Shown here: one piece after another, positions 5,797 to 11,133 of the stretch | Layout: each line of letters begins with the position of its first letter | Numbering within the stretch: the stretch's first letter is position 1 | Origin: Collinsella aerofaciens | Lineage (GTDB): Bacteria; Actinomycetota; Coriobacteriia; Coriobacteriales; Coriobacteriaceae | Length of the DNA: 11,133 nt | NCBI GenBank assembly: GCA_030841765.1 | Contig: JAUUSS010000079.1 | Span: forward strand, 1 to 11,133 | Reading direction: 5' to 3' | Notes under the pieces: generated by a model | Databases searched by the model: none | Told to the model about the DNA's origin: nothing | Seen by the model: only the letters and a program-made list of their open reading frames with translations | Program-made: the position numbers and the translations under genes

Positions 5797-6102
5797 ATGT
5801 ATATCAAGAAGGGCGATAAGGTCCAGGTTCTCTCTGGTAAGGATCGCGGCAAGCAGGGCGTTGTCCTGCGTGCTCTCCCCGCCGAGAACAAGGTCGTTGT
5901 CGAGGGCGTTTCGGTCGTCAAGAAGGCCGTCAAGCCCAACGCTGCCAACCAGCAGGGCGGCATCGTTTCGCAGGAGGCTCCCATCGACGCCTCCAACGTC
6001 AATCTCGTTTGCCCCGAGTGCGGTAAGGTTACCCGCGTCGGTCACGAGAAGGACGGCAAGAACAAGCTGCGCGTCTGCAAGAAGTGCGGCCACAAGTTCT
6101 AA
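5797..6102 (+). CDS. rplX: 50S ribosomal protein L24 with zinc-ribbon cysteines
   Basis: L24 is an assembly-initiator protein near the tunnel exit. The 101-residue product has an N-terminal KOW motif (IKKGDKVQVLSGKDRGKQG, residues 3-21), then NQQGGIVSQEAPIDASNV. The C-terminal part has four cysteines as CPEC (72-75) and CKKC (94-97), forming a presumed zinc ribbon. L24 exists in cysteine-containing and cysteine-free forms in bacteria, and this is the cysteine-containing form. ATG 5797 follows AGGGGAGA. It is the last ribosomal gene in the window. A strong terminator lies 29 nt downstream where rplE would normally follow. Confidence 0.95.
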   Translation: MYIKKGDKVQVLSGKDRGKQGVVLRALPAENKVVVEGVSVVKKAVKPNAANQQGGIVSQEAPIDASNVNLVCPECGKVTRVGHEKDGKNKLRVCKKCGHKF

Positions 6103-6131
6103 GCTGCCCGCAACATCAAGTTGCTAGCAAA

Positions 6132-6165
6132 GGCCCGGATGCCCCACGGCATCCGGGCCTTTTTT
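6132..6165 (+). terminator. Intrinsic terminator after rplX
   Basis: This is a perfect 12-bp GC-rich stem, GGCCCGGATGCC (6132-6143) with GGCATCCGGGCC (6148-6159), loop CCAC, followed directly by six T residues (6160-6165). The A residues before the stem also make it plausible as a terminator on the opposite strand. It closes the ribosomal operon at rplX. Confidence 0.93.
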
Positions 6166-6172
6166 GATCCCT

Positions 6173-6259
6173 ACTCATTGGGTACTTATTGGGGACAGGC
6201 TTAAATGAGTGGTCGTTGTTTGGCAGTCATTGGGGACAGACTTAAATGAGTGGTCGTTG
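6173..6259 (+). repeat. Intergenic repeat element: pair of 31-bp direct repeats
   Basis: Copies at 6188-6218 and 6229-6259 differ at one base (30 of 31 identical). Their core reads TTGGGGACAG, then one variable base, then CTTAAATGAGTGG. The unit begins at 6173 with ACTCATT, which is inverted-complementary to AATGAGT at 6204-6210, so the first copy can form a hairpin. A short palindrome GGGA-ACG-TCCC (6259-6269) follows the second copy. I associate this core with dispersed intergenic repeats of Collinsella genomes, from memory and unverified. No coding capacity is seen. Confidence 0.7.
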
Positions 6260-6393
6260 GGAACGTCCCTATGTGCCGGCAGTTTGGTACGGTCCTTTGA
6301 TGCCTGATGCTTCTATAGGTGTGGAGTAAAACGACCTACTCTGTCTTTTAGGGCTTTGGTGTTCCGTCCCTTTATGTTTCACAAGGATCGTTG

Positions 6394-6530
6394 CATGCGC
6401 ATTTACGCGCATGTCATTGCGTGACATTGCGTGTAACCGCGCAAACATGTGCAAATTATGGCTATATGATGACCGTTAAGCACCTAAATACGCATATACG
6501 TGCATATACGCGCGCATTTGTGCGAATATA
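6394..6530 (+). promoter_or_regulatory. Operator-like repeat cluster and promoter region of the oxidoreductase-deoR unit
   Basis: The following are visible in order: a perfect 7-bp inverted repeat CATGCGC-ATTTAC-GCGCATG (6394-6413); a 10-bp tandem repeat of CATTGCGTG (6415-6423, 6425-6433); CGCGCA-AACA-TGTGC (6438-6452); a TATGAT -10-like box (6465-6470) with a weak CAAACA (6442-6447) 17 nt upstream; a tandem GCATATACG (6492-6500, 6502-6510); and CGCGCA-TT-TGTGCG (6511-6524). The second and third dyads share arms and bracket the -10 box. This fits autoregulation by the DeoR-type protein encoded downstream, but which protein binds is inference. Confidence 0.5.
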
Positions 6531-6538
6531 GAGCTGTC

Positions 6539-6557
6539 TGAAATAAAAGACTTTTCA
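6539..6557 (+). promoter_or_regulatory. TGAAA-N9-TTTCA dyad near the ribosome-binding site
   Basis: TGAAA (6539-6543) and TTTCA (6553-6557) form an inverted repeat ending 8 bases before the Shine-Dalgarno AGGAGG of the oxidoreductase gene. Several DeoR-family repressors recognise operators containing TTTC-type half-sites, so this is a second candidate binding site for the neighbouring regulator. It is short enough to be chance. Confidence 0.25.
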
Positions 6558-6574
6558 CGACGCAGGAGGCACAT

Positions 6575-7654
6575 ATGGCAGATTCCAAGCAGGCTCCACT
6601 CGACTCTGCAGCAGCCGCAAAGGCAGCGTTCGCTTCGGTCCAGGGCAAGCCGTTCCCTAACGACATCTTTACGGCTCCCGAGCTTCGTTGGGCTGTGATC
6701 GGGTGCGGCGTAATCGCCAACCAGATGGCCCAGTCTCTTGCTCTTGCCGGCCGCAAGCTTGCGGGCGTCGCTAACCGCACCCTATCCAAGGCTCAAGCTT
6801 TTGCCGATCAGTATGGCATCGAAAAGGTCTATGAATCGGTCGAGGACCTCTATGCCGATCCGAACATCGACGCGATCTATATCACCACCCCGCATAACAC
6901 GCATATCACCTATCTTCGCGCCGCTCTGGCAGCTGGCAAGCACGTGCTCTGCGAGAAGGCCATTACCCTCAACTCCGCCGAGCTCGACGAGGCACGTGCC
7001 ATTGCCGACGAGCATAACGTGGTCCTTATGGACGCCACTACGGTGCTCCACATGCCCCTGTATCAGGAGCTGCGCCGCCGCATGGATGCCGGCGAATTTG
7101 GCCGCATGAACCTCGCCCAACTCAACTTTGGCAGCTATAAGGAGTACGGCGATCTGACCAACCGCTTCTATAACCGCAGTCTTGCCGGTGGCGCCATGCT
7201 CGACATTGGCGTGTATGCCCTGTCCGTCATGCGCCTGTTTATGGCCAGCCAGCCAGCCGAGGTCGTGTCTCTGGGCAATACCTGCGAGACTGGCGTTGAC
7301 GTCGCGGGTGGCATTGTCTGCCGTAATGCTGAGCAGCAGCTGGGCGTTGTGAGCCTTACGCTCCACTCCAAGCAGCCCAAGCGCTCGGTCATCAGCTTCG
7401 ATAAGTGCTACATCGAGGTCAACGAGTATCCGCGTGCCGACCATGCGACCATCGTGTGGACTGCGGACGGCCACCGCGAGGAGGTCCACGCCGGCACCGA
7501 GGCTTACGCCCTTTGCTATGAGATGGCCGATCTTGAGAAGGCCGTTGCCGGCGACGACTCCAAGCGCGAGCTGCTGGATTATGCTTCTGATGTTATGGAG
7601 CTTATGACCAAGCTTCGCGCCGACTGGGGAGTCGTGTACCCCGAGGAGGAGTAA
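6575..7654 (+). CDS. Gfo/Idh/MocA-family NAD(P)-dependent oxidoreductase
   Basis: This is a 359-residue cytosolic dehydrogenase of the glucose-fructose oxidoreductase / inositol dehydrogenase family, probably oxidising or reducing a sugar, polyol or dihydrodiol. After a 38-residue N-terminal extension comes the Rossmann fold with WAVIGCGVIANQ (glycines 43 and 45). TTPHNTHI lies at 104-111. The catalytic-lysine motif is CEKA at 126-129, where most members have CEKP; the lysine (K128) is kept. The C-terminal domain holds GGAMLDIGVYAL (205-216), with the family Asp-Gly-Tyr pattern seen in dihydrodiol-dehydrogenase-like members. ATG 6575 has AGGAGG upstream. The next gene starts 3 nt after its stop, so the two form an operon. 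The substrate cannot be read from the sequence. Confidence 0.85.
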   Translation: MADSKQAPLDSAAAAKAAFASVQGKPFPNDIFTAPELRWAVIGCGVIANQMAQSLALAGRKLAGVANRTLSKAQAFADQYGIEKVYESVEDLYADPNIDAIYITTPHNTHITYLRAALAAGKHVLCEKAITLNSAELDEARAIADEHNVVLMDATTVLHMPLYQELRRRMDAGEFGRMNLAQLNFGSYKEYGDLTNRFYNRSLAGGAMLDIGVYALSVMRLFMASQPAEVVSLGNTCETGVDVAGGIVCRNAEQQLGVVSLTLHSKQPKRSVISFDKCYIEVNEYPRADHATIVWTADGHREEVHAGTEAYALCYEMADLEKAVAGDDSKRELLDYASDVMELMTKLRADWGVVYPEEE

Positions 7655-7657
7655 GCG

Positions 7658-8404
7658 ATGCTTGCGGAAGATAGGCTCAATGCGATTGTGTCGATGGTGC
7701 AGCAGGCTGGCTCGGTTACTGTGCCAGAGCTTGCCGATACCCTGGGCGTAACGGCGTCTACCATTCGGCGTGACCTTCAGACGCTCGATCGAGCGCACCG
7801 CATCGCCAAGGTCCACGGCGGAGCGACGAGTCTTGAGCGCGCACACGTGACGCGCGACCTAACGCTCAATGAGCGCAGCGACCTCCATAACGACGACAAG
7901 GAGCGTATCTGCGCCCATGCGGCGGCGCTTGTGGAGCCCGAGAGCTTTGTATACATCGACTCGGGCTCGACGACGCTCAAACTCATCGAGCATCTTCCAC
8001 ACCTTGAAGATGTCACCTATGTGACCGATTCTGTGATCCATGCTCAGCACCTCGCTTTGCGCGGCATGCGCACCGTGGTGTTGGGTGGCGAGCTCAAGCC
8101 CGAGACCGAGGCACTCGTTGGCCCCGATGCTTTGGCAACCCTAGACCGCTACAACTTCAATTGTGGCTTTTGGGGTTCTAACGGCATTGCCGCCGAGCAG
8201 GGCTTCACGGCGCCCGATATCGAGGAAGCGCAAGTAAAGCGTATCTCGATGCGCCATACGGCCAAACGCTTCGTAATCTCGGACGCCAGCAAATTTGGCA
8301 TGGTGGCGCCCGTCAAGTTCGCGGACTTCCGCGACGCAACGATTATTACCGCGGGCGAGGTCCCCGCCAAGTACCGGGCAATGGACAACGTCATCACGGT
8401 CTAG
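7658..8404 (+). CDS. DeoR/GlpR-family transcriptional regulator
   Basis: A 248-residue regulator of the DeoR family, which normally represses sugar or polyol metabolism genes and is released by a phosphorylated sugar. The N-terminal winged helix-turn-helix is clear: VPELADTLGVTASTIRRDLQTL (22-43) followed by the hallmark HGGA (53-56). The sugar-phosphate sensor domain shows YIDSGSTT (99-106), VTDSVIHA (122-129) and VLGGELKPET (141-150). ATG 7658 has GAGGAG at the end of the upstream gene and is 3 nt after its stop, so translation is coupled. DeoR genes are often beside pfkB and PTS genes. Here the only partner is the oxidoreductase, so that gene and the repeat-rich region before it are the likely targets. 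The effector is unknown. Confidence 0.9.
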   Translation: MLAEDRLNAIVSMVQQAGSVTVPELADTLGVTASTIRRDLQTLDRAHRIAKVHGGATSLERAHVTRDLTLNERSDLHNDDKERICAHAAALVEPESFVYIDSGSTTLKLIEHLPHLEDVTYVTDSVIHAQHLALRGMRTVVLGGELKPETEALVGPDALATLDRYNFNCGFWGSNGIAAEQGFTAPDIEEAQVKRISMRHTAKRFVISDASKFGMVAPVKFADFRDATIITAGEVPAKYRAMDNVITV

Positions 8405-8426
8405 CAAGCAGGGGACGGGCTAAGGC

Positions 8427-8466
8427 CAAAACCGCCACAAAGGTGCCTGTTCCCATTGTGGTGGTT
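8427..8466 (-). repeat. 40-bp intergenic hairpin repeat, copy 1
   Basis: It matches 8797-8836 at 38 of 40 positions in the same orientation. AACCGCCACAA at the left end is complementary (one wobble) to TTGTGGTGGTT at the right end, with a 15-nt loop containing AGGTGCCTGT. Read on the minus strand, the hairpin is followed by TTTT, so it may act as a weak terminator in that direction. The core resembles dispersed Collinsella intergenic repeats (from memory). Confidence 0.75.
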
Positions 8467-8472
8467 AGTAAC

Positions 8473-8490
8473 GAAAACCGAGTGGTTTTC
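8473..8490 (+). repeat. Perfect 7-bp hairpin GAAAACC/GGTTTTC
   Basis: GAAAACC (8473-8479), loop GAGT, GGTTTTC (8484-8490). It lies between the first 40-bp repeat and the main terminator. It has no adjoining T-run of note and its role is unclear. Confidence 0.4.
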
Positions 8491-8498
8491 TCAATAGA

Positions 8499-8533
8499 AA
8501 AGCGGCAACGTCCATCACGGGCGTTGCCGCTTT
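8499..8533 (+). terminator. Bidirectional intrinsic terminator between convergent genes
   Basis: This is a perfect 12-bp stem, AAAGCGGCAACG (8499-8510) with CGTTGCCGCTTT (8522-8533), extendable inward by TCC/GGG with one wobble to a 5-nt loop. The plus strand has only TTT plus a few more T residues after the stem. The minus strand has the better tract (TTTTCTATT). It suits the convergent arrangement, ending the oxidoreductase-deoR message and any read-through from the RluA gene. Confidence 0.75.
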
Positions 8534-8550
8534 CGTTGTCTGCCGGTTTG

Positions 8551-8766
8551 TCTAAGTCTGTAACAACTGGACCGTTAAAAGTGGGCTAGGTGTTACAGAT
8601 TGAGATACTTCCGAACCGCGCCGTCCCTTTGTCTCAATCTGTAACATCTGGGACTGATTTTGCCGAGCTACTGTTACAGATTGAGATTTTCCCTTAAGGG
8701 GGATTTGAATGTCTCGATCTGTAACAGATAGACCGGAAAATGGGTTCTAACTGTTACAGATCGAGA
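8551..8766. repeat. Alternating 15-bp inverted-repeat array, 40-bp period, six elements
   Basis: Six 15-bp elements alternate in orientation: TCTAAGTCTGTAACA (8551), TGTTACAGATTGAGA (8591), TCTCAATCTGTAACA (8632), TGTTACAGATTGAGA (8672), TCTCGATCTGTAACA (8712), TGTTACAGATCGAGA (8752). Start-to-start distances are 40, 41, 40, 40 and 40 bp, with spacers of 25 or 26 bp. They form three 55-bp dyads, each two arms around a 25-bp centre, repeated every 80-81 bp. Arms of the second and third dyads are perfectly complementary within the dyad even where the two dyads differ. The first dyad's left arm is degenerate at two positions. Spacers of the first and third dyads agree at 14 of 25 positions. No open reading frame or cas gene is associated. 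Possible roles are a transcription-factor array, a nucleoid or REP/BIME-like element, or a series of RNA hairpins. Confidence 0.9.
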
Positions 8767-8796
8767 CGTTTTGGGACCGCGGTTGAACCATTGCGG

Positions 8797-8836
8797 CAAA
8801 ACCACCACAAAGGTGCCTGTCCCCATTGTGGTGGTT
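8797..8836 (-). repeat. 40-bp intergenic hairpin repeat, copy 2, abutting the RluA gene stop
   Basis: Same element and orientation as 8427-8466, with a perfect 11-bp stem here: AACCACCACAA (8800-8810) with TTGTGGTGGTT (8826-8836) and a 15-nt loop. Its last base is also the last base of the RluA-family stop codon. On the minus strand the hairpin begins right at the stop and is followed by TTTT, so it is placed to act as the transcript 3' end. Confidence 0.8.
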
Positions 8837-9495
8837 TAGGGCTCCCAGGGGCAGGGGGCTTCGATGTGGATGTGCTCGCCGGTTACGGGATGCGTGAAGG
8901 ACACGCTGTGGGCGTGGAGCATCAGGCCGCAGGGGCGCGGCGTTCCGTACAGGTCGTCGCCAACCAGGGGATGATGCTCGCTTGCCAGGTGCACACGGAT
9001 TTGGTGCTTGCGGCCGGTGAGCAACTCGACATCGATATACGAGCGCGCGGGCAGGCCACGACGGCTCTTAAGACGTTTGAGCACCTTCACGCGAGTTTGA
9101 GACGGCTTGCCGCTGGCGCCGACGCGCATCTTTCGGCTGTCGTGACGGTCGCGGGCGATGGGCTTGTCGATGAGCTTCTCGTTCCAGTCGATCTTGCCCT
9201 CGGCCAGCGCCAGATAGTGCTTTTCGAAGGCGTGGTCGATCACCATCTGGTCAAAGGCGGGCTGCGTCTGTTTGTCGAGCGAAAACAACACCACGCCGGT
9301 GGTGTTGCGGTCCAGGCGGTTGAGCGGCTGCATGTCGGTCGCGGCAAAGCCGTCACCCATCGCCAGCAGCAGGTCGCTGGCGTAGTCGGTGAGCGTGCGC
9401 TCGCCGGTGCCGTCGCCGTGGACGATCATGCCGGCGGGCTTGTCGATGGCCATGAGCCAGGCGTCGCAGTAAAGGACTTGAGGTTCTTCGTTCAC
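8836..9495 (-). CDS. RluA-family RNA pseudouridine synthase
   Basis: This enzyme isomerises uridine to pseudouridine in RNA. The 219-residue product consists of the catalytic domain only, with no S4 RNA-binding domain at the N terminus. Key motifs are the opening IDKPAGMIVH (17-26), the catalytic RLDRNTTGVVLF (60-71, Asp62), and TGRKHQIRVHLA (160-171) followed by GDDLYG (179-184). The residue before RLD is Asn where most RluA proteins have His. The GTG start (9493-9495) has AAAGG about 9 nt upstream; there is no good ATG nearby. It lies 15 nt downstream of the U32-family gene in the same operon. The target (23S rRNA or tRNA site) cannot be told from sequence alone, so no specific gene symbol is given. 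Confidence 0.9.
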   Translation of the reverse strand: MNEEPQVLYCDAWLMAIDKPAGMIVHGDGTGERTLTDYASDLLLAMGDGFAATDMQPLNRLDRNTTGVVLFSLDKQTQPAFDQMVIDHAFEKHYLALAEGKIDWNEKLIDKPIARDRHDSRKMRVGASGKPSQTRVKVLKRLKSRRGLPARSYIDVELLTGRKHQIRVHLASEHHPLVGDDLYGTPRPCGLMLHAHSVSFTHPVTGEHIHIEAPCPWEP

Positions 9496-9510
9496 GTGTA
9501 AGCCTTTCGG

Positions 9511-11133
9511 TTAGCTGATTCCCACAAACATGCAGCCCGAGGTCGCCCCGCGCAGGCGGGCGGCGGGCTTGCGGCCGGCCTGCGCTGCTTCGACGGCACG
9601 ACGGACGCGGGCGACGGCACGGCCCACCTCATCCGCCTCGAGCAGCGTTCCGTCCACCATGAGACGACGCACGCCGGCATCGAGCAGCTGAGCAACCTGC
9701 GGCGTGAGGTCGATGGGGTAGGCATCGTACAGGCGAGAGCGGCCGTGAGTGTCGGTGCGGACGGGCATGACCTTGCCGTCGATATTCTTGAGCGAGAGCT
9801 TGCGGGCACGCAGGCGGCAGTTGGCACAATCGTGGATGCAGCCGTTGGCAACCTGCAGAATGCAATGCTCGCTCGTCATGACGCGCGGGCGGCCAAAGAC
9901 GGTGATGCCCAGAGCCGCGGGCGCGGTGGCGCCGAGCGAGACAATCTCGTCGAGCGTGATCTCGGGCGAGAGCCAAAACGCACCGGCTCCGCGCTCGGCA
10001 AGCGCCTCCATGCAGGGCGTGTTGTGCACCGGCAGGCAAGAGCGAATCTCGGCCGTGGCGCCGGCATGCGCGGCTACGGCGAGCTCGGAGATATTGCCGA
10101 CGGCGACGGTGGCTCCGGCATTGATCCAGGGATCGACGCGCTCGTGGTCGACGGTGCGGCAGACCTCGTCGAGTACGGGCACGATACCCTGCTCAAATGC
10201 ATCGGCAGGGGAGAGTCCGACAGTCTCGAGCGCGTCGGTGGTCATATAGATGCGCGCGGCGCCCTCGGCGCGAGCTGCCTCGGCGGCTTCGAGCGTGGTG
10301 ACGGTGGCGCAGATATGCGGCTCGTCGCGGTAATGCTCGGGCATGGCGTGCGTACATTTGTCGAGTACCGGCAACTCAAGCGTTTTCGCGCGCTCCTCGT
10401 ACGGCGCCAGAATGGCCTCCTCCAATGCTTTACAGGCGGCGGCGCGCACCTTGCGCACGGCGGAGAAGCCCATACCGCAGCCGGCGTCGAGCGAAACGTC
10501 AAAGCTCGCGGCCTCAAAGGGCGAGGAGCCCATGCGGCCTACATGCTCAACCAGGTCTGCCGCCTCGACGGCGCGGGTCTTGGCGGCCTCGACGGTGAAG
10601 CCTGTGGCGGTGGCGGTGAGCGCGGGGCTGTCACAGCAGGTGAGTGTGACGGTAAACGGCTCGCCCAGGCGCGCCACGACGGACGCATCAACAGCTCGGC
10701 GGCGCAGCACATCGCGCTTGAGCGCGGCGCCGGCGGCGTCGATGGCACGCTGGCTGCGAATCACGCGGACGCGGCAGCCCTCGGGCATGCTACGGGGCAC
10801 GCGGCACTCGATGATGTCGCCGGCAGCGGCATCCTCGGCGGCAATGGTGGTCAGGAACTGGTCAAACTCGTTATCGTGGCGAAGCTCCAGCAGGTCGCCT
10901 TTGCCCACGGGCTCAAACAGCTCAATGCGGGCGATGGCGGCGCGGCGACGGCGGTCGTCGGGCTTGAGACCGCGCACATCGCGGTTGGCCGGGCGGCTGC
11001 CCAGCACCGTGCCCACGATCTGGCCGCGGTTGTTGGAACGCTCGTAGCTCATCATTTCGTCGCCCGAGGTGCCGTCCTGATAGGCGTGCGTAAAGTCGCG
11101 GTTGAAGCAGCGCTTGAGCTGGCGCTGGCGGGC
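9511..11133 (-). CDS. U32 family protein with DUF3656-like region, RlhA-like (5' end missing)
   Basis: The reading frame is open to the window edge, and the residues upstream of the first internal ATG (at 11055) read LKRCFNRDFTHAYQDGTSGDE, as in U32 proteins. The gene is therefore 5'-truncated; 540 residues are visible. The visible part has the mid-protein beta-rich DUF3656-type region (SNNRGQIVGTVLG, RRAAIARIELFEPVGKGD), a long second half, and a cysteine cluster EHC-(7 residues)-C-(3)-C-(2)-C followed by VRTDTHGRSRLYDAYPIDL near the C terminus. In E. coli the related RlhA (YdcP) is needed for hydroxylation of 23S rRNA C2501, and U32 proteins carry an iron-sulfur cluster on such cysteines. 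The 'peptidase' name is historical. The signature U32 N-terminal motif lies outside the window. Pairing with a pseudouridine synthase supports an RNA-modification role. Confidence 0.85.
   Translation of the reverse strand, partial: ARQRQLKRCFNRDFTHAYQDGTSGDEMMSYERSNNRGQIVGTVLGSRPANRDVRGLKPDDRRRRAAIARIELFEPVGKGDLLELRHDNEFDQFLTTIAAEDAAAGDIIECRVPRSMPEGCRVRVIRSQRAIDAAGAALKRDVLRRRAVDASVVARLGEPFTVTLTCCDSPALTATATGFTVEAAKTRAVEAADLVEHVGRMGSSPFEAASFDVSLDAGCGMGFSAVRKVRAAACKALEEAILAPYEERAKTLELPVLDKCTHAMPEHYRDEPHICATVTTLEAAEAARAEGAARIYMTTDALETVGLSPADAFEQGIVPVLDEVCRTVDHERVDPWINAGATVAVGNISELAVAAHAGATAEIRSCLPVHNTPCMEALAERGAGAFWLSPEITLDEIVSLGATAPAALGITVFGRPRVMTSEHCILQVANGCIHDCANCRLRARKLSLKNIDGKVMPVRTDTHGRSRLYDAYPIDLTPQVAQLLDAGVRRLMVDGTLLEADEVGRAVARVRRAVEAAQAGRKPAARLRGATSGCMFVGIS

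Larger units (their letters stand above)
8405..8835. other. Convergent intergenic region, repeat-rich, no gene
   Basis: This 431-nt stretch lies between the ends of the deoR-type gene and the RluA-family gene. No credible reading frame is present. It contains two 40-bp direct repeats near its ends, two hairpins, and the alternating array of six 15-bp elements, listed separately. Confidence 0.85.

Noticed and set aside
6782..7846. Minus-strand open frame of 354 codons opposite the oxidoreductase and deoR genes
   Set aside because: It spans the junction of two well-supported plus-strand genes and has no recognisable domain.
8551..8766. CRISPR array interpretation of the 15-bp repeats
   Set aside because: Repeats alternate in orientation, are only 15 bp, the spacers show partial similarity to each other, and no cas gene is present.
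8740..9501. Plus-strand open frame of 253 codons across the array end and the RluA gene
   Set aside because: It is antisense to a clear pseudouridine synthase, and its start lies inside the repeat array with no ribosome-binding site.

Overview
The window is about 60% GC and looks like a chromosomal segment from an actinobacterium of the class Coriobacteriia, most likely Collinsella or a close relative. That placement is inference. It rests on the overall character of the ribosomal proteins and on intergenic repeats carrying 'GGGGACAGGCACCTTTGTGG' and 'GGGGACAGACTTAAATGAG' cores, which I associate with Collinsella genomes. No database search was possible.

Layout. (1) 1-313 is non-coding, with a promoter-like AT-rich box and a foldable leader. 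(2) 314-6102 (+) is a long ribosomal protein operon in the classical S10/spc order: rplC, rplD, rplW, rplB, rpsS, rplV, rpsC, rplP, rpmC, rpsQ, rplN, rplX. Most genes are separated by 0-50 bases or overlap by one base. The exceptions are two wide gaps, rplW-rplB (179 nt) and rpsQ-rplN (118 nt); the second is the classical S10/spc boundary. Both gaps and the rplC leader carry RNA-like inverted repeats, and the leaders of rplC and rplB share a 27-bp motif. (3) A very strong intrinsic terminator at 6132-6165 ends the operon after rplX. The usual next gene, rplE, and the rest of the spc cluster are not in the window. No rpsJ is seen between position 1 and rplC. (4) 6166-6574 is intergenic, with a near-identical 31-bp repeat pair and then a dense set of inverted and tandem repeats that look like an operator/promoter region. 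(5) 6575-8404 (+) is a two-gene unit: a Gfo/Idh/MocA-type NAD(P)-dependent oxidoreductase and a DeoR-family sugar-type repressor 3 nt downstream. (6) 8405-8835 is a convergent intergenic region without a gene. It contains a bidirectional terminator, a pair of 40-bp direct repeats, and a regular array of six 15-bp elements in alternating orientation every 40-41 bp. (7) 8836-11133 (-) holds an RluA-family pseudouridine synthase preceded, in the same operon, by a large U32-family protein with a DUF3656-like/RlhA-like C-terminal half. The latter is cut by the window end.

Functionally, the left half makes ribosome subunits and the right end modifies RNA, probably rRNA. The middle pair is an unrelated metabolic and regulatory unit. 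The most interesting non-gene signals are the alternating 40-bp-phased array at 8551-8766, in which paired arms covary, and the structured leaders inside the ribosomal operon.
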